Below, piece by piece: positions 33,083 through 41,692 of a stretch of DNA of 64,000 nucleotides. Made by a program: the position numbers and the translations under genes. The notes under the pieces are model-generated. The model worked only from the letters and a program-made list of their open reading frames with translations, ran no database searches and was not told the origin of the DNA. The DNA is from Streptomyces syringium (lineage in GTDB: Bacteria; Actinomycetota; Actinomycetes; Streptomycetales; Streptomycetaceae), in the NCBI RefSeq assembly GCF_017876625.1, contig NZ_JAGIOH010000001.1:496001-560000 (forward strand). The letters are read 5' to 3'. How positions within the stretch are numbered: the first letter of the stretch is position 1; each line of letters starts with the position of its first letter.

Positions 33083-34141
33083 CTAGAGGATCTCGCCGGT
33101 CGTACGGCGATAGGTGGAGCGTCGGTCCTCGATGGCGGCCCACCGGTCGCCGTAGACGTTCTCCGTGATGCCCGGCTCCCGCAGGAAGTCGTGGGGGAAC
33201 CCGAGCTCCACCGCGCTCACCTCGTCGAGCCGTTCGACGGCGGCCGCGTCGAGTTCGACCTCGACGGCGGCGAGATTGTCGGCGAGCTGGCTCTCCTTGG
33301 TGGCGGCGATGATCGGGACGATGTTGCCGGGGCGGCCCCGGAGCCATGCCAGCGCCACCTGCGCCGGGCTCCAGCCGCCCTGTTCGGCGATCTCCACCAC
33401 CGCGGTGATGATCTCGTCCTCCCTGCGGTCCGTCCCGCTGTCCCAGCCCGGGGCGTTCAGCCTGCCCGTCTCGCCGCGCCGGTACTTGCCGGTCAGCTTG
33501 CCGCCCGCGAGCGGGCTCCACGCCAGCACGGCCAGGTCGAAGGCGCGGGCCTGCGGCAGCAGTTCACGCTCCGGTGTCCGCTCCAGCAGGCTGTAGCGCA
33601 GCTGCGAGCCCGCGAAGGAGGTCCATCCGCGCAGCTCGGCGAGTGTGTTGGCCTGCGCGATCTCCCAGGCGGGCCAGTCGGAGACGCCGATGTAGAGCAC
33701 CTTGCCGGCGCGGACGAGGTCGTCCAGCGCCCGCATGACCTCCTCGACCGGTGTGAAGTTGTCCCGGGCGTGCACCCACAGCACGTCGAGGCGGTCGGTG
33801 CGCAACCGGCCGAGGCTCTCCTCCACCGATCGCACGAGGTTCTTGCGGTGGTTGCCCGCCGCGTTCACATCGCCCTTGCGGGTGGCGCAGGTGTACTTGC
33901 TCGCCAGGACGAAATTCTCGCGGCGGCCGTCGAGCAGCTCACCAAGAATGGTCTCCGAGGTGCCGTCGGTGTAGATGTCGGCCGTGTCGATGAAGTTGCC
34001 GCCCGCGTCGGCGTAGGCGTCGAGGATGCGCCCGCTGGTGTCCTTGGCGGCTCCCCATCCCCAGTCGTCGCCGATGGTCATGGCGCCCAGGCTCAGCTCG
34101 CTGACGCGCAGACCGGTCCTGCCGAACAGTGTGTATCGCAC
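33083..34141 (-). CDS. Aldo/keto reductase
   Basis: 352-aa NADPH-dependent aldo/keto reductase. The catalytic tetrad is visible: Asp and Tyr in DTADIY, Lys in ASKYTCAT and His in WVHARD. The C-terminal cofactor segment IIAATKESQLADN is present. GTG at 34141 is chosen for its GAAGGGAA site; an in-frame extension reaches 34198. It lies 142 nt downstream of a divergent DUF1963 gene and 142 nt upstream of fabV on the same strand. Substrate unknown. Confidence 0.9.
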   Translation of the reverse strand: MRYTLFGRTGLRVSELSLGAMTIGDDWGWGAAKDTSGRILDAYADAGGNFIDTADIYTDGTSETILGELLDGRRENFVLASKYTCATRKGDVNAAGNHRKNLVRSVEESLGRLRTDRLDVLWVHARDNFTPVEEVMRALDDLVRAGKVLYIGVSDWPAWEIAQANTLAELRGWTSFAGSQLRYSLLERTPERELLPQARAFDLAVLAWSPLAGGKLTGKYRRGETGRLNAPGWDSGTDRREDEIITAVVEIAEQGGWSPAQVALAWLRGRPGNIVPIIAATKESQLADNLAAVEVELDAAAVERLDEVSAVELGFPHDFLREPGITENVYGDRWAAIEDRRSTYRRTTGEIL

Positions 34142-34297
34142 GGTGTTCCCTTCGGGTGAGGTCGTGTCCACGACGCTACGAGCTGGAGCGTGCTTCAACG
34201 CAAGCTCTCCGGAAGGGGTGTCCTACCCGGGGGTTACGCTCTCGATTCGCCGCGGCAGGAGCCGCCGTGCGTGACCGGTTCGTCAGGAGTGCCCGCC

Positions 34298-35194
34298 ATG
34301 GTTCGTACCACCCCGCCCCGCCCCCTCGACGTGGAGGCGCTGTTCCCCGAGGTCGTCCCCTACCGCAGGGACGCGGTCCGGCTGCACCCGCGGCCCGGGA
34401 GCCCCGGAGTGCGGGAGAGCTCGCTGGGCGGGCCGGTGCTGTGGCCGCGGTCGGTGGACTGGCCGCACTGCGACGACGACCACCCGTCGACGGCGTTCGC
34501 GCCGCCGCCGGGATCCGGTGCGCTGCCCTTGGTGCCCGTACTCCAGTTGTTCGCCGCCGATGTGCCCGAGCTGCCCTTTCCCACTGGAACGGACGTCCTT
34601 CAGCTCCTGTGGTGCCCCTTCGACCACAGGGCCGGCTATGTGCCCCGCCCTGAGCTGTACTGGTGGAACAGTGCCCGGTGCGAGGGCGCACCCGTCGCAC
34701 CGCACCGGCCGGCCGGTGCCCACGACGACTACCTCCCGGACCCGTGCGTGCTGCACCCGGAGCGGGTCACCGAATACCCGAACCGGGATCTGCCCGAGGA
34801 CATCGCCGACGCGCTGGAGGAGCGGTTCGAGGAGGTGGAGGAGGAGACCGGTTGGTCGTACTGGTCCCACCTCTCGGTGCCGCACGGCGTCAAGGTCGGC
34901 GGATACCCGACGTGGACGCAGGATCCGTACTGGCCCGACTGCGCCGGATGCGGCCTGCGCATGGACCATCTGCTGACGGTCAACAGCAGGGAGTTCGACG
35001 GGGAGTCGTGGCGGGGCTGGCTGCCCTTGGAGGACACGCCCGCCACGGGCGAGATCTGGGACCTCCCCTACGAGGAGCGCCGGAAGGTCCAGGGGCCGCC
35101 GGGGCTGATGCTCGGTGACATGGGCGGCATGTACCTCTTCGTCTGCACCCGGTGCCCCGACCGGCCCTACGCCTACCACTCCGACTGCTCGTAG
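34298..35194 (+). CDS. DUF1963 (YwqG-like) protein
   Basis: 298-aa protein of the YwqG/DUF1963 type: Trp/Pro-rich with LGGPVLWPRSVDWPHC near the start, LPLVPVLQLFAAD, and a C-terminal MLGDMGGMYLFVCTRC. A CAGC-type Cys pair (DCAGCGLRMDHL) and two further Cys (CTRCPDRP) could bind metal. AGGAG lies before the ATG at 34298, so the longer open frame from 34190 is not used. Members occur near immunity and toxin-related SUKH genes; a SUKH-like gene follows 500 nt downstream. Confidence 0.8.
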   Translation: MVRTTPPRPLDVEALFPEVVPYRRDAVRLHPRPGSPGVRESSLGGPVLWPRSVDWPHCDDDHPSTAFAPPPGSGALPLVPVLQLFAADVPELPFPTGTDVLQLLWCPFDHRAGYVPRPELYWWNSARCEGAPVAPHRPAGAHDDYLPDPCVLHPERVTEYPNRDLPEDIADALEERFEEVEEETGWSYWSHLSVPHGVKVGGYPTWTQDPYWPDCAGCGLRMDHLLTVNSREFDGESWRGWLPLEDTPATGEIWDLPYEERRKVQGPPGLMLGDMGGMYLFVCTRCPDRPYAYHSDCS

Positions 35195-35244
35195 CGCTCG
35201 GGCAGCAGCGCTGCACGGTCCCGCATGGCTGCCGCCTTGTCGTC

Positions 35245-35613
35245 TCAGCGCTCGGCGGCGAAGTGGACGCAGTTCCCGGCGGGGTCGCGCAGCGCGAACT
35301 CGCGGCCCGCGGGCGAGTCGCCCACCGCGGTCATGGCCGGTCCGGAGACGTCCGCGTAGTCGGTGGAGACCACCCGGGACCACTCCTCGTGCAAGGCGTC
35401 GAGGCCGACGACCTCCACCCACGCGGAGGTGTTGTCCGCGACGACCTGGTGTTCCGTCCGGCTGATGAACAGCTGCACGTCACCTCGGTGGATGCCCGCG
35501 AAGTCCGGGTCCGCGAAGTCCTCTTCGAAGCCCAGGGCGTCGACCCAGAAGGCGACGTCGGCCAGCACGTCGACAGCGGTCAGAACCGGGACGGCGCCGG
35601 TGAATTTCACCAT
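35245..35613 (-). CDS. VOC/glyoxalase-superfamily protein
   Basis: 122-aa vicinal-oxygen-chelate fold protein, similar in size and layout to bleomycin-resistance-like proteins. Seen: [18 protein letters not shown] in the first beta-alpha-beta unit, [13 protein letters not shown], and the C-terminal [16 protein letters not shown]. An AAAGGGG site precedes the ATG. No dedicated metal triad can be assigned by eye, so binding or sequestration of a small molecule is as likely as catalysis. Confidence 0.85.
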   Translation of the reverse strand: MVKFTGAVPVLTAVDVLADVAFWVDALGFEEDFADPDFAGIHRGDVQLFISRTEHQVVADNTSAWVEVVGLDALHEEWSRVVSTDYADVSGPAMTAVGDSPAGREFALRDPAGNCVHFAAER

Positions 35614-35700
35614 GACGGACCCCTTTCGCGTGGTTGCCGTGCAGATGGGGGACCCAGGCTATCGGCGAAGCGGCGCCGCGGCCCGATTAGGGTGGCCCGC

Positions 35701-36579
35701 ATGTCTTTTTCCAGCCCACTGCTGACCGACCTCGTCCGGCGTGTGCCGCCGCCGGCCCGCCCGACGGGCGGTCAGGGCGACTGGGCGGCCGTGGAGGCTT
35801 CGCTCGGGACCCGTCTGCCGTCCGATTTCAAGGCACTCGTCGCCACCTACGGCCGGGGGGAGTTCTGTGACGTCATCGGGCTGTGCACCCCGTTCGGGGA
35901 GGACAACCCGGTGCGGCTCACGGCGGATCTGCTCGAGGACTACGGCTCGTCGCGGGAGATGTTCCCGGAACGCTACCCGTATCCGCTGTTCCCGGAACCG
36001 GGCGGGCTGATCGCCTGGGGACTGACCGATGCCGGCCACCATCTGTGCTGGCTGACCGTGGGAGAGCCCGATTCCTGGCCGGTGGTGGTCTGGTCGCGCG
36101 ACGACGACCACGAGGAATACGACTGCTGTGCCACCGACTTCATCGAGGGCTGGGTCAGCGGCCGGATCGTCTCCGAGGTCATGCCCGACGACGAGGGCCT
36201 CGCTCCGTGGTTCGACGCGGCGCGCGAGGAGGTCCATGTGTACGTGCCGCTGTCGGAAGGCCCCCTGCCCTACCCGGAGCGGCTGCGGATCCTGCGTGAG
36301 GCCTTGGCGCCCACCGTCGACCGGGGCAGCTTCCACTCCGCGTACGGCGACAGCCGCCAGGACCACTTCGCGACCGTGGAGACCGGTTGGCGGCTGACGT
36401 ACGAGACGGCGTACGGCCATCAGATCCGGGTGGCGTTCCCGCCCGGGGACAGTGAGCGGGCCCGCCGTGCGGTGCTCGGGGCGGTGGCGGCGATGGGCTG
36501 CGAGGTGCTCGGGGCGAACACCGTGCACGGCGTTGCCGCGTGGGGACCGACGCCCTCTCACCCGGGAACGCGCGGGTGA
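35701..36579 (+). CDS. SMI1/KNR4 (SUKH)-like protein
   Basis: 292-aa protein whose first two-thirds have the SUKH layout: WAAVEASLGTRLPSDFKALVATYG near residues 28-50, LIAWGLTDAGHHLCWLTVG in the middle, then FIEGWVSGRI. Such proteins often give immunity to polymorphic toxins, but no toxin gene is adjacent. A C-terminal third of about 95 aa is less clear. TAGGGT (35688-35693) lies 7 nt before the ATG, suggesting a leaderless transcript; the long open frame upstream is a shadow. Confidence 0.78.
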   Translation: MSFSSPLLTDLVRRVPPPARPTGGQGDWAAVEASLGTRLPSDFKALVATYGRGEFCDVIGLCTPFGEDNPVRLTADLLEDYGSSREMFPERYPYPLFPEPGGLIAWGLTDAGHHLCWLTVGEPDSWPVVVWSRDDDHEEYDCCATDFIEGWVSGRIVSEVMPDDEGLAPWFDAAREEVHVYVPLSEGPLPYPERLRILREALAPTVDRGSFHSAYGDSRQDHFATVETGWRLTYETAYGHQIRVAFPPGDSERARRAVLGAVAAMGCEVLGANTVHGVAAWGPTPSHPGTRG

Positions 36580-36606
36580 CGGTGGCCTCTGCCGCCCAGC
36601 GGTCCG

Positions 36607-36909
36607 CTACTGGATAACCTCGTAGATCTCCTTGTAGCCGGATACCGCATGAGTGTTCATCGTATCGATCAGTGACTGGGCGTTCTCATCCGGATTCACG
36701 AAGAACGCCCGCTCCATGGTGAAGTACTGGTCGAGACTGTCGAATTCCCATTGACAGACAACCGTATCCATGGGGCCGGAGTAATCGACGTAGATTCGCC
36801 GGTTCGCGTATCCGGCCTCTTCGAACACCTTGGTCAGGGTCTTGAACGCCGCTACCATCTCCGGCGCCTTCCCGCGTTCAGCTTGGTAGACCTCGCGCAT
36901 CATGTACAT
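36607..36909 (-). CDS. NIPSNAP/ABM-like small protein
   Basis: 100-aa protein with the pattern of dimeric alpha-beta-barrel (ABM/NIPSNAP-like) folds: MMREVYQAERGK, AAFKTLTKVFEEAGY, VVCQWEFDSLDQYF. Codon use is clearly less GC-biased than its neighbours. The start region overlaps a 14-bp palindrome (ATCATGTACATGAT, 36899-36912) and another, CTGCTCGAGCAG (36927-36938), lies 18 nt upstream. Either of two Met near the start could be used. Function unknown; horizontal transfer is possible. Confidence 0.7.
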   Translation of the reverse strand: MYMMREVYQAERGKAPEMVAAFKTLTKVFEEAGYANRRIYVDYSGPMDTVVCQWEFDSLDQYFTMERAFFVNPDENAQSLIDTMNTHAVSGYKEIYEVIQ

Positions 36910-37099
36910 GATCTGATCCTGCTTTCCTGCTCGAGCAGTAATCGACTAGCAGGCGCTATTTTCATGTTAAGTCATCAAAATGCCGCCCGCATGCCTGGCG
37001 AGGTACGGATGCGGAGGCCCCCGTGAGGCCGGGGCGCGCGTTCCTCGGGAGCCGACATAGGCAGGCGGCTGATTTCGCCTTTCAATCTTGCGATCGCAC

Positions 37100-37130
37100 G
37101 CTCCCCCAACTACCGCTGGGAGGTGCCCCC
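37100..37130. repeat. Intergenic GC-rich repeat of a type common in Streptomyces
   Basis: GCTCCCCCAACTACCGCTGG followed by GAGGTGCCCCC resembles a dispersed intergenic element I recognise from many Streptomyces genomes. The rest of the 236-nt gap 36,910-37,145 holds two short palindromes near the 100-aa gene and nothing else recognisable. Confidence 0.45.
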
Positions 37131-37145
37131 CAATGCCGCGGTCCA

Positions 37146-38075
37146 TCAAGGGATGTCCAGCACCGCCTTGCCGTGCAGCCGGCGTTCGAGCAGGGCGCCG
37201 ATCGCGTCGGCGGCCTCGTCCCAGCCGCCGCGCCAGGAGATCTGCGGGTCGAGCCCGCCCGTGGCGACCCTGTCCGCGAGCCAGGCCAGATCCGGGGCGA
37301 GCCCCGGGCAGCCGAGCAGGAAGAAGCTGGCGATCGCACGGTCGTGCCGGCCCTGGTCACCGAAGAGCGCACCGAAGGGCAAGGTCTCGCCCTGCCCCGC
37401 GGAGTGCCCGACCGCGACCAGGGTGCCCCGTTCGGCCAGCTTGCCGTAGGCGTCCACGAGTTGCTGCCCTCCCACCAGCTCCACGACACCGTCGACCGGC
37501 CCGTCGACCTGGAGCGGCCCGTTCACCACGTCGTGGGCTCCCAGTGCCAGGAGGCCGTCACCGTGCTTCCCCGGGTCTCCCGTGGAGGCGATGACGTGCG
37601 CTCCGCCGAGCCGGGCGAGCTGCACGGCGTACCGGCCGACGCCGCCCGTGGCTCCGGTGACGAGGACGCGCCTGCCCAGGACGGGCCCGATGCGGTGGAG
37701 GGCGCGCAGGGCGCTGGCGCCCGCCACGGGCACCGTGCTGATGGCCCCGGGGTCGGCTCCCGCCGGGACGACCCCCATCAAGGCCGTGTCGACGGCGCGC
37801 AGTTCGGCCCAGGCACCGTCGGCGCCGAGCGTGACCACGGGGGTACCGGCCGCGGGGCCGGAGCCGTCGGCGGCGGCCCGCTCCACGACTCCGGCCGCAT
37901 CCCAGCCGAGAACGGCGCCCTGGGGCGCGCCCTTCAGGCCGAACTCGACCTCGCCGTGATTGAGGGACGTCGCCGTCACCCGCACCAGGGCCTGATGCGG
38001 GGCGGGCCGGGGGTCGGGGGCCCGGCCGAGGCGGAGGCCGGCGGGCACGGAGCGGTCGACGAGCAGAGCACGCAT
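37146..38075 (-). CDS. Zinc-independent quinone oxidoreductase-like MDR protein
   Basis: 309-aa medium-chain dehydrogenase/reductase. The cofactor loop [20 protein letters not shown] is typical; structural-zinc cysteines are absent, so it belongs with quinone-oxidoreductase-like members using NADPH. It begins MRALLVDR with T-S-L-N-H-G-E in the substrate domain. ATG at 38075 has GAAAGG upstream (GTG at 38084 also possible). It is divergent from a TetR regulator across a perfect 21-bp palindrome, so it is very likely the regulator's target. Confidence 0.88.
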   Translation of the reverse strand: MRALLVDRSVPAGLRLGRAPDPRPAPHQALVRVTATSLNHGEVEFGLKGAPQGAVLGWDAAGVVERAAADGSGPAAGTPVVTLGADGAWAELRAVDTALMGVVPAGADPGAISTVPVAGASALRALHRIGPVLGRRVLVTGATGGVGRYAVQLARLGGAHVIASTGDPGKHGDGLLALGAHDVVNGPLQVDGPVDGVVELVGGQQLVDAYGKLAERGTLVAVGHSAGQGETLPFGALFGDQGRHDRAIASFFLLGCPGLAPDLAWLADRVATGGLDPQISWRGGWDEAADAIGALLERRLHGKAVLDIP

Positions 38076-38141
38076 GGGGTGCACCTTTCACTGGGGTCGA
38101 ATCGTCACTGGCAATCGGATCGGTGACGACCGGAAGCACAG

Positions 38142-38162
38142 TTATGCCACTGAGTGGCATAA
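38142..38162. promoter_or_regulatory. TetR-type operator between the MDR and regulator genes
   Basis: Perfect palindrome with 10-bp arms around a central G: TTATGCCACT-G-AGTGGCATAA. A third half-site, AGTGGCAT, occurs at 38170-38177. It lies between divergent promoters and just upstream of the regulator's TACGCT -10-like element (38190-38195). Confidence 0.85.
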
Positions 38163-38201
38163 GCGCGCAAGTGGCATTCACCCCTCGGGTACGCTTGCGT
38201 C

Positions 38202-38873
38202 ATGAGCAACGCGCTGCCGTCCCGCGACCCCGACGACCGGCTCCCGCTGCGCGAACGCAAAAAGCTGCGCACGCGAGCGGCCCTGACCGACACCGCCCTG
38301 CAGTTGTTCACCGAGCGGGGCTTCAACGGGGTGACGCTCGACGAGCTCTGCGACGCGGTGGAGATCTCCAAGCGCACGTTCTTCCGCTACTTCGCCGGCA
38401 AGGAAGACGTCGCCATGGCACCGACCCAGGACCTGTGGCGGGCCTTCCTGGAGGACCTTCGGACGCGCGAGCCCGGGGACGGCCCGGTGCTGGAGATGCT
38501 GCGGGACGCCCTGCTCGCCGCGATGGACCGGATGTCCGCCGATGGCTGGGCCCACCGCGTCCTGCTCTCCCGCCGGCTGGCCGCCGTCACCCCGTCGATG
38601 GACGCGCACGGCCTGCACTTCTGCCATGACACCGGCCGGGCCGCGCGCGCCACCCTGCACCGCCGCCTCGACCTGGACGACCCCGACGACCCGCGCACCC
38701 GGCTGGCCGTGGACATGCTGGTCGCCGCCTTCCACTGCGCCCTGGACACCTGGATGGCCGGGCCGGGCACCCCCACCCGCGCCGACCTGGCCGCCCATCT
38801 GCGGGACGTCTGCGCGGCCCTCCCCGGCAGCCTCACCCTGACCGCCGGTCCGCGCCCACCGGGGCAGCCCTGA
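38202..38873 (+). CDS. TetR-family transcriptional regulator
   Basis: 223-aa TetR regulator with the N-terminal HTH: RAALTDTALQLFTERGFNG followed by TLDELCDAVEISKRTFFRYF (about residues 25-65). The C-terminal ligand domain is unremarkable. TACGCT lies 6 nt before the ATG with no ribosome-binding site, so it is probably leaderless. The adjacent perfect palindrome is its likely operator for self-regulation and control of the divergent oxidoreductase. Confidence 0.92.
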   Translation: MSNALPSRDPDDRLPLRERKKLRTRAALTDTALQLFTERGFNGVTLDELCDAVEISKRTFFRYFAGKEDVAMAPTQDLWRAFLEDLRTREPGDGPVLEMLRDALLAAMDRMSADGWAHRVLLSRRLAAVTPSMDAHGLHFCHDTGRAARATLHRRLDLDDPDDPRTRLAVDMLVAAFHCALDTWMAGPGTPTRADLAAHLRDVCAALPGSLTLTAGPRPPGQP

Positions 38874-39022
38874 GCGGTAGCCCTGAGCCAAAAGCGCGAC
38901 CCGCGGGGTTCGCTGTCAGCGCGTCATCACATCACCTGATTCCGCCTTTTACACGGTCGAGCAGTGGGTAATCATCATTAATACCCACTTCGAAGGACTT
39001 CGTACTGCCTGGGGGCCGTGTC

Positions 39023-40420
39023 ATGACCGCGACCACTCTGCCGCTCCGTCCCGTTCCCGGCCCGCGCGGTCTGCCGCTGTTGGGGAATCTTCCCGCCTTC
39101 GGCCAGGACCCGCTGACCTTCCTCACCCGGCTTCGCGACGAGTTCGGGGACGCGGTGACGTGGTCGCTGGGACCGAGGCGCAGCCTGTTCGTCTCCCGCC
39201 CCGAACACATCGCCGAGCTGCTGGGTGCCGTGGAGCGCACCTACGACCCGCTCGTGATCGGCTGGGCGTTCCAGCAGGTGACCGGCCGGAGCGTCATCCT
39301 CAGCCAGGGAGCCGACTGGCGCCGCAAACGCTCCCTCGTGCAGCCGACCGTGCGCCCCCGCCAGGTCCGCGCGTACGCCGCGACCATGGCCGACTGCGCG
39401 CGGTGGTCGGCCGACCGCTGGACGGACGGCGGGCGCATCGACGTACGCGGGGAGATGGCGCTGCTCACCCAGCGGATCGTGGTGCGGACGCTGTTCGGCA
39501 ACGACATCGGCGACCAGGCCCGCACGCTGGGCGACGCGATGGTCGTGGCCCAGCGGGAGGTCGGGGCCGAGCTGCGGGGCATCACTCTCTTCCTGCCGTC
39601 CTGGGTGCGTACGCCGTCCCGCCGGCGGCTGCTCGCCGCCGTCGCGACCATCGACGCCGAGGTGCACCGGCTGATCGGTGAGCGCCGGGCCGCGGGTGCG
39701 GGCACCGAAGCGCGCGACGACCTGCTGGGCAGGCTGCTGGCGGCCCGGGACGACCAGGGGCGGCCGCTGTCCGCAAGGGAGGTCCGCGACGAAGCGGTGA
39801 CGCTCTGGGCCGCCGGTCAGGAGACCACCTCCACCGTGCTGACGTGGGCCTGGTACCTGCTGTCGAGGTCACCGGAGGCCCGGTCCCGGCTCGACGAGGA
39901 ACTCGACCGGGTGCTCGGCGGGCGGCTGCCCACCATCGACGACTACGAGCGGCTGAGCTGGACCCAACAGATCGTCAAGGAGGCGCTGCGGCTGTATCCG
40001 CCCGCATGGCTGATCGCCGCCGTCGCCCGTAAGGGATCGACCCTCGGCGGTACGGCCGTGCCGCCCGGCACGATCGTGTGGTGCAGTCAGTGGTCCACCC
40101 ACCGCGACCCCCGCTGGTTCCCCGATCCGGCGGCCTTCCGCCCGCAGCGCTGGGATCCCGACGCCCCCGATCCGGTCCCCGACCACGCCTGGTTCCCCTT
40201 CGGTGGCGGTCAACGCTCCTGCCTGGGGGCCCGTTTCGCCCTGGTCGAGGCCGCCATGGTGCTGGCCACGGTGGGCCTGCGGTACCACGTGGACGTCGAT
40301 CCGGGCGAGGCGGCGGTCCGGGCCGGTCTGCTGCTCCAGCCGGCCACCGCTGTGCACGCCACCGTCCGCAGCCGCGCGTCCCGTACGCCGGGGCGGGAAG
40401 ACAAGGAGTCGGGCGCCTGA
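39023..40420 (+). CDS. Cytochrome P450
   Basis: 465-aa P450 monooxygenase. Seen: the proline-rich start PVPGPRGLPLLGN, the I-helix AAGQETTS, the K-helix EALR, and the haem loop FGGGQRSCLG with Cys400. It resembles class-II-like bacterial P450s (CYP102/CYP4-like clan) more than the usual short actinobacterial forms. No ferredoxin or reductase lies next to it. An ornithine-cyclodeaminase-like gene follows 237 nt downstream on the same strand. Substrate unknown; the clan often hydroxylates fatty acids or terpenes. Confidence 0.92.
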   Translation: MTATTLPLRPVPGPRGLPLLGNLPAFGQDPLTFLTRLRDEFGDAVTWSLGPRRSLFVSRPEHIAELLGAVERTYDPLVIGWAFQQVTGRSVILSQGADWRRKRSLVQPTVRPRQVRAYAATMADCARWSADRWTDGGRIDVRGEMALLTQRIVVRTLFGNDIGDQARTLGDAMVVAQREVGAELRGITLFLPSWVRTPSRRRLLAAVATIDAEVHRLIGERRAAGAGTEARDDLLGRLLAARDDQGRPLSAREVRDEAVTLWAAGQETTSTVLTWAWYLLSRSPEARSRLDEELDRVLGGRLPTIDDYERLSWTQQIVKEALRLYPPAWLIAAVARKGSTLGGTAVPPGTIVWCSQWSTHRDPRWFPDPAAFRPQRWDPDAPDPVPDHAWFPFGGGQRSCLGARFALVEAAMVLATVGLRYHVDVDPGEAAVRAGLLLQPATAVHATVRSRASRTPGREDKESGA

Positions 40421-40657
40421 GCAGGCTCACCCGGGTGAACGCCACTGCGCCCCGTGCGGCGGGCGGGTGACGGCGCACCGGCCGGGGGCCCGGCGGCACG
40501 GACACGGGGCGGACAGCGCGTACAGTCGAACACGTTCGGACGCGTACGAACGATGAACGTGCCCGGCGGCGCGGTGTGTTCGTGGCCGCGTCGGCCCCGG
40601 ACCGCGGGCCGGCGCCCCGGCCGTGCGGCGGGACGGCGAATCGGGAGGCTGAGGCGT

Positions 40658-41647
40658 GTGCTGGTTCTGGGTCCCACCCAGGTCGAGGCCCTGCTCGACC
40701 TGGACGAGCTGATCGACGCCTTGGCGTCGGCGATGGCCGATCTGAGTGCGGGCCGTGCCTCGGCGCCGGACCGGGTCGCCGCGCTGGTGCCCGAGAGCGA
40801 GGCGCTGCTGGCCGCCATGCCGGGCCATGTGCCGTCGGCCGGGGTGCTCATGAGTAAGCTGGTCTCCCTCTTTCCCCACAACACGGGAACGCCGCTGCCC
40901 ACCCATCAGGCGCTCATCGTCGTGTTCGACCCTCAGACGGGTGAGCCCGTGGGCCTGCTGGACGGGACGGCCATCACCGCGGAACGCACCGGTGCCTGCT
41001 CCGCGCTGTCGGCGCGGCTGCTGGCCCGCGAGGACGCGTCCGTGCTGGCCGTACTGGGCACCGGGGTGCAGGCCCGTTCCCACGCCCGCGCCATGTGCCG
41101 GGTCCGCCCGATCCGGCAGATCCGGGTGGCGGGCCGGAACCCGGCGAAGGCGGCCGCCCTGGCCGAGGACCTGTCGTCCGTACTCGACGCCGAGGTACGG
41201 GCGGTGCCGACCTGCGCCGAGGCGCTCGACGGCGCCGACATCGCCGCCGCGGCCACCCACACCACGGAACCGGTGGTCCGCCGCCCCTGGCTGGCGCCCG
41301 GCGTGCACATCACCTCGGTGGGGTACAACCCGAAGGGCCGTGAGATCGACGATGCCACCGTCGCCGACGCGCTGGTGTGCGTCGAGTCGCGGCGGACCGC
41401 GCTGGCCCCCTTCCCCACCGGCAGCAACGACCTTCTGGAGCCGATCCGCGACGGCGTCATCACCGCCGGGCACGTCCACACCGAGCTGGGCGAACTCGTC
41501 GCGGGCGACAAGCCGGGGCGCACCTCGCCGGAGCAGATCACCCTCTACAAATCGGTCGGTGTGGCGGTGCAGGACGCGGCCGCCGCGGCCCTGGTCCTGG
41601 CCGCCGCCCGCGAGCGGGGCATCGGCGAGGAGATCACCCTGCGGTAG
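40658..41647 (+). CDS. Ornithine cyclodeaminase/mu-crystallin-family protein
   Basis: 329-aa NAD(P)-dependent protein of the OCD/mu-crystallin/alanine-dehydrogenase-like family. The nucleotide-binding VLAVLGTGVQARSHARAM and upstream LLDGTAITAERTGACSALSA are diagnostic. GTG at 40658 is chosen for GGGAGG nearby; the open frame back to 40454 is not conserved-looking. It lies 45 nt before a fused oxoprolinase gene, so the two probably form an operon for a cyclic amino acid or imine (proline, pipecolate or oxoproline-like). Confidence 0.87.
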   Translation: MLVLGPTQVEALLDLDELIDALASAMADLSAGRASAPDRVAALVPESEALLAAMPGHVPSAGVLMSKLVSLFPHNTGTPLPTHQALIVVFDPQTGEPVGLLDGTAITAERTGACSALSARLLAREDASVLAVLGTGVQARSHARAMCRVRPIRQIRVAGRNPAKAAALAEDLSSVLDAEVRAVPTCAEALDGADIAAAATHTTEPVVRRPWLAPGVHITSVGYNPKGREIDDATVADALVCVESRRTALAPFPTGSNDLLEPIRDGVITAGHVHTELGELVAGDKPGRTSPEQITLYKSVGVAVQDAAAAALVLAAARERGIGEEITLR

Positions 41648-41692
41648 GGGGCGTGGCGGGCCGCGGCGCGGCCGGCGGTGAAGGGAGCGGAC

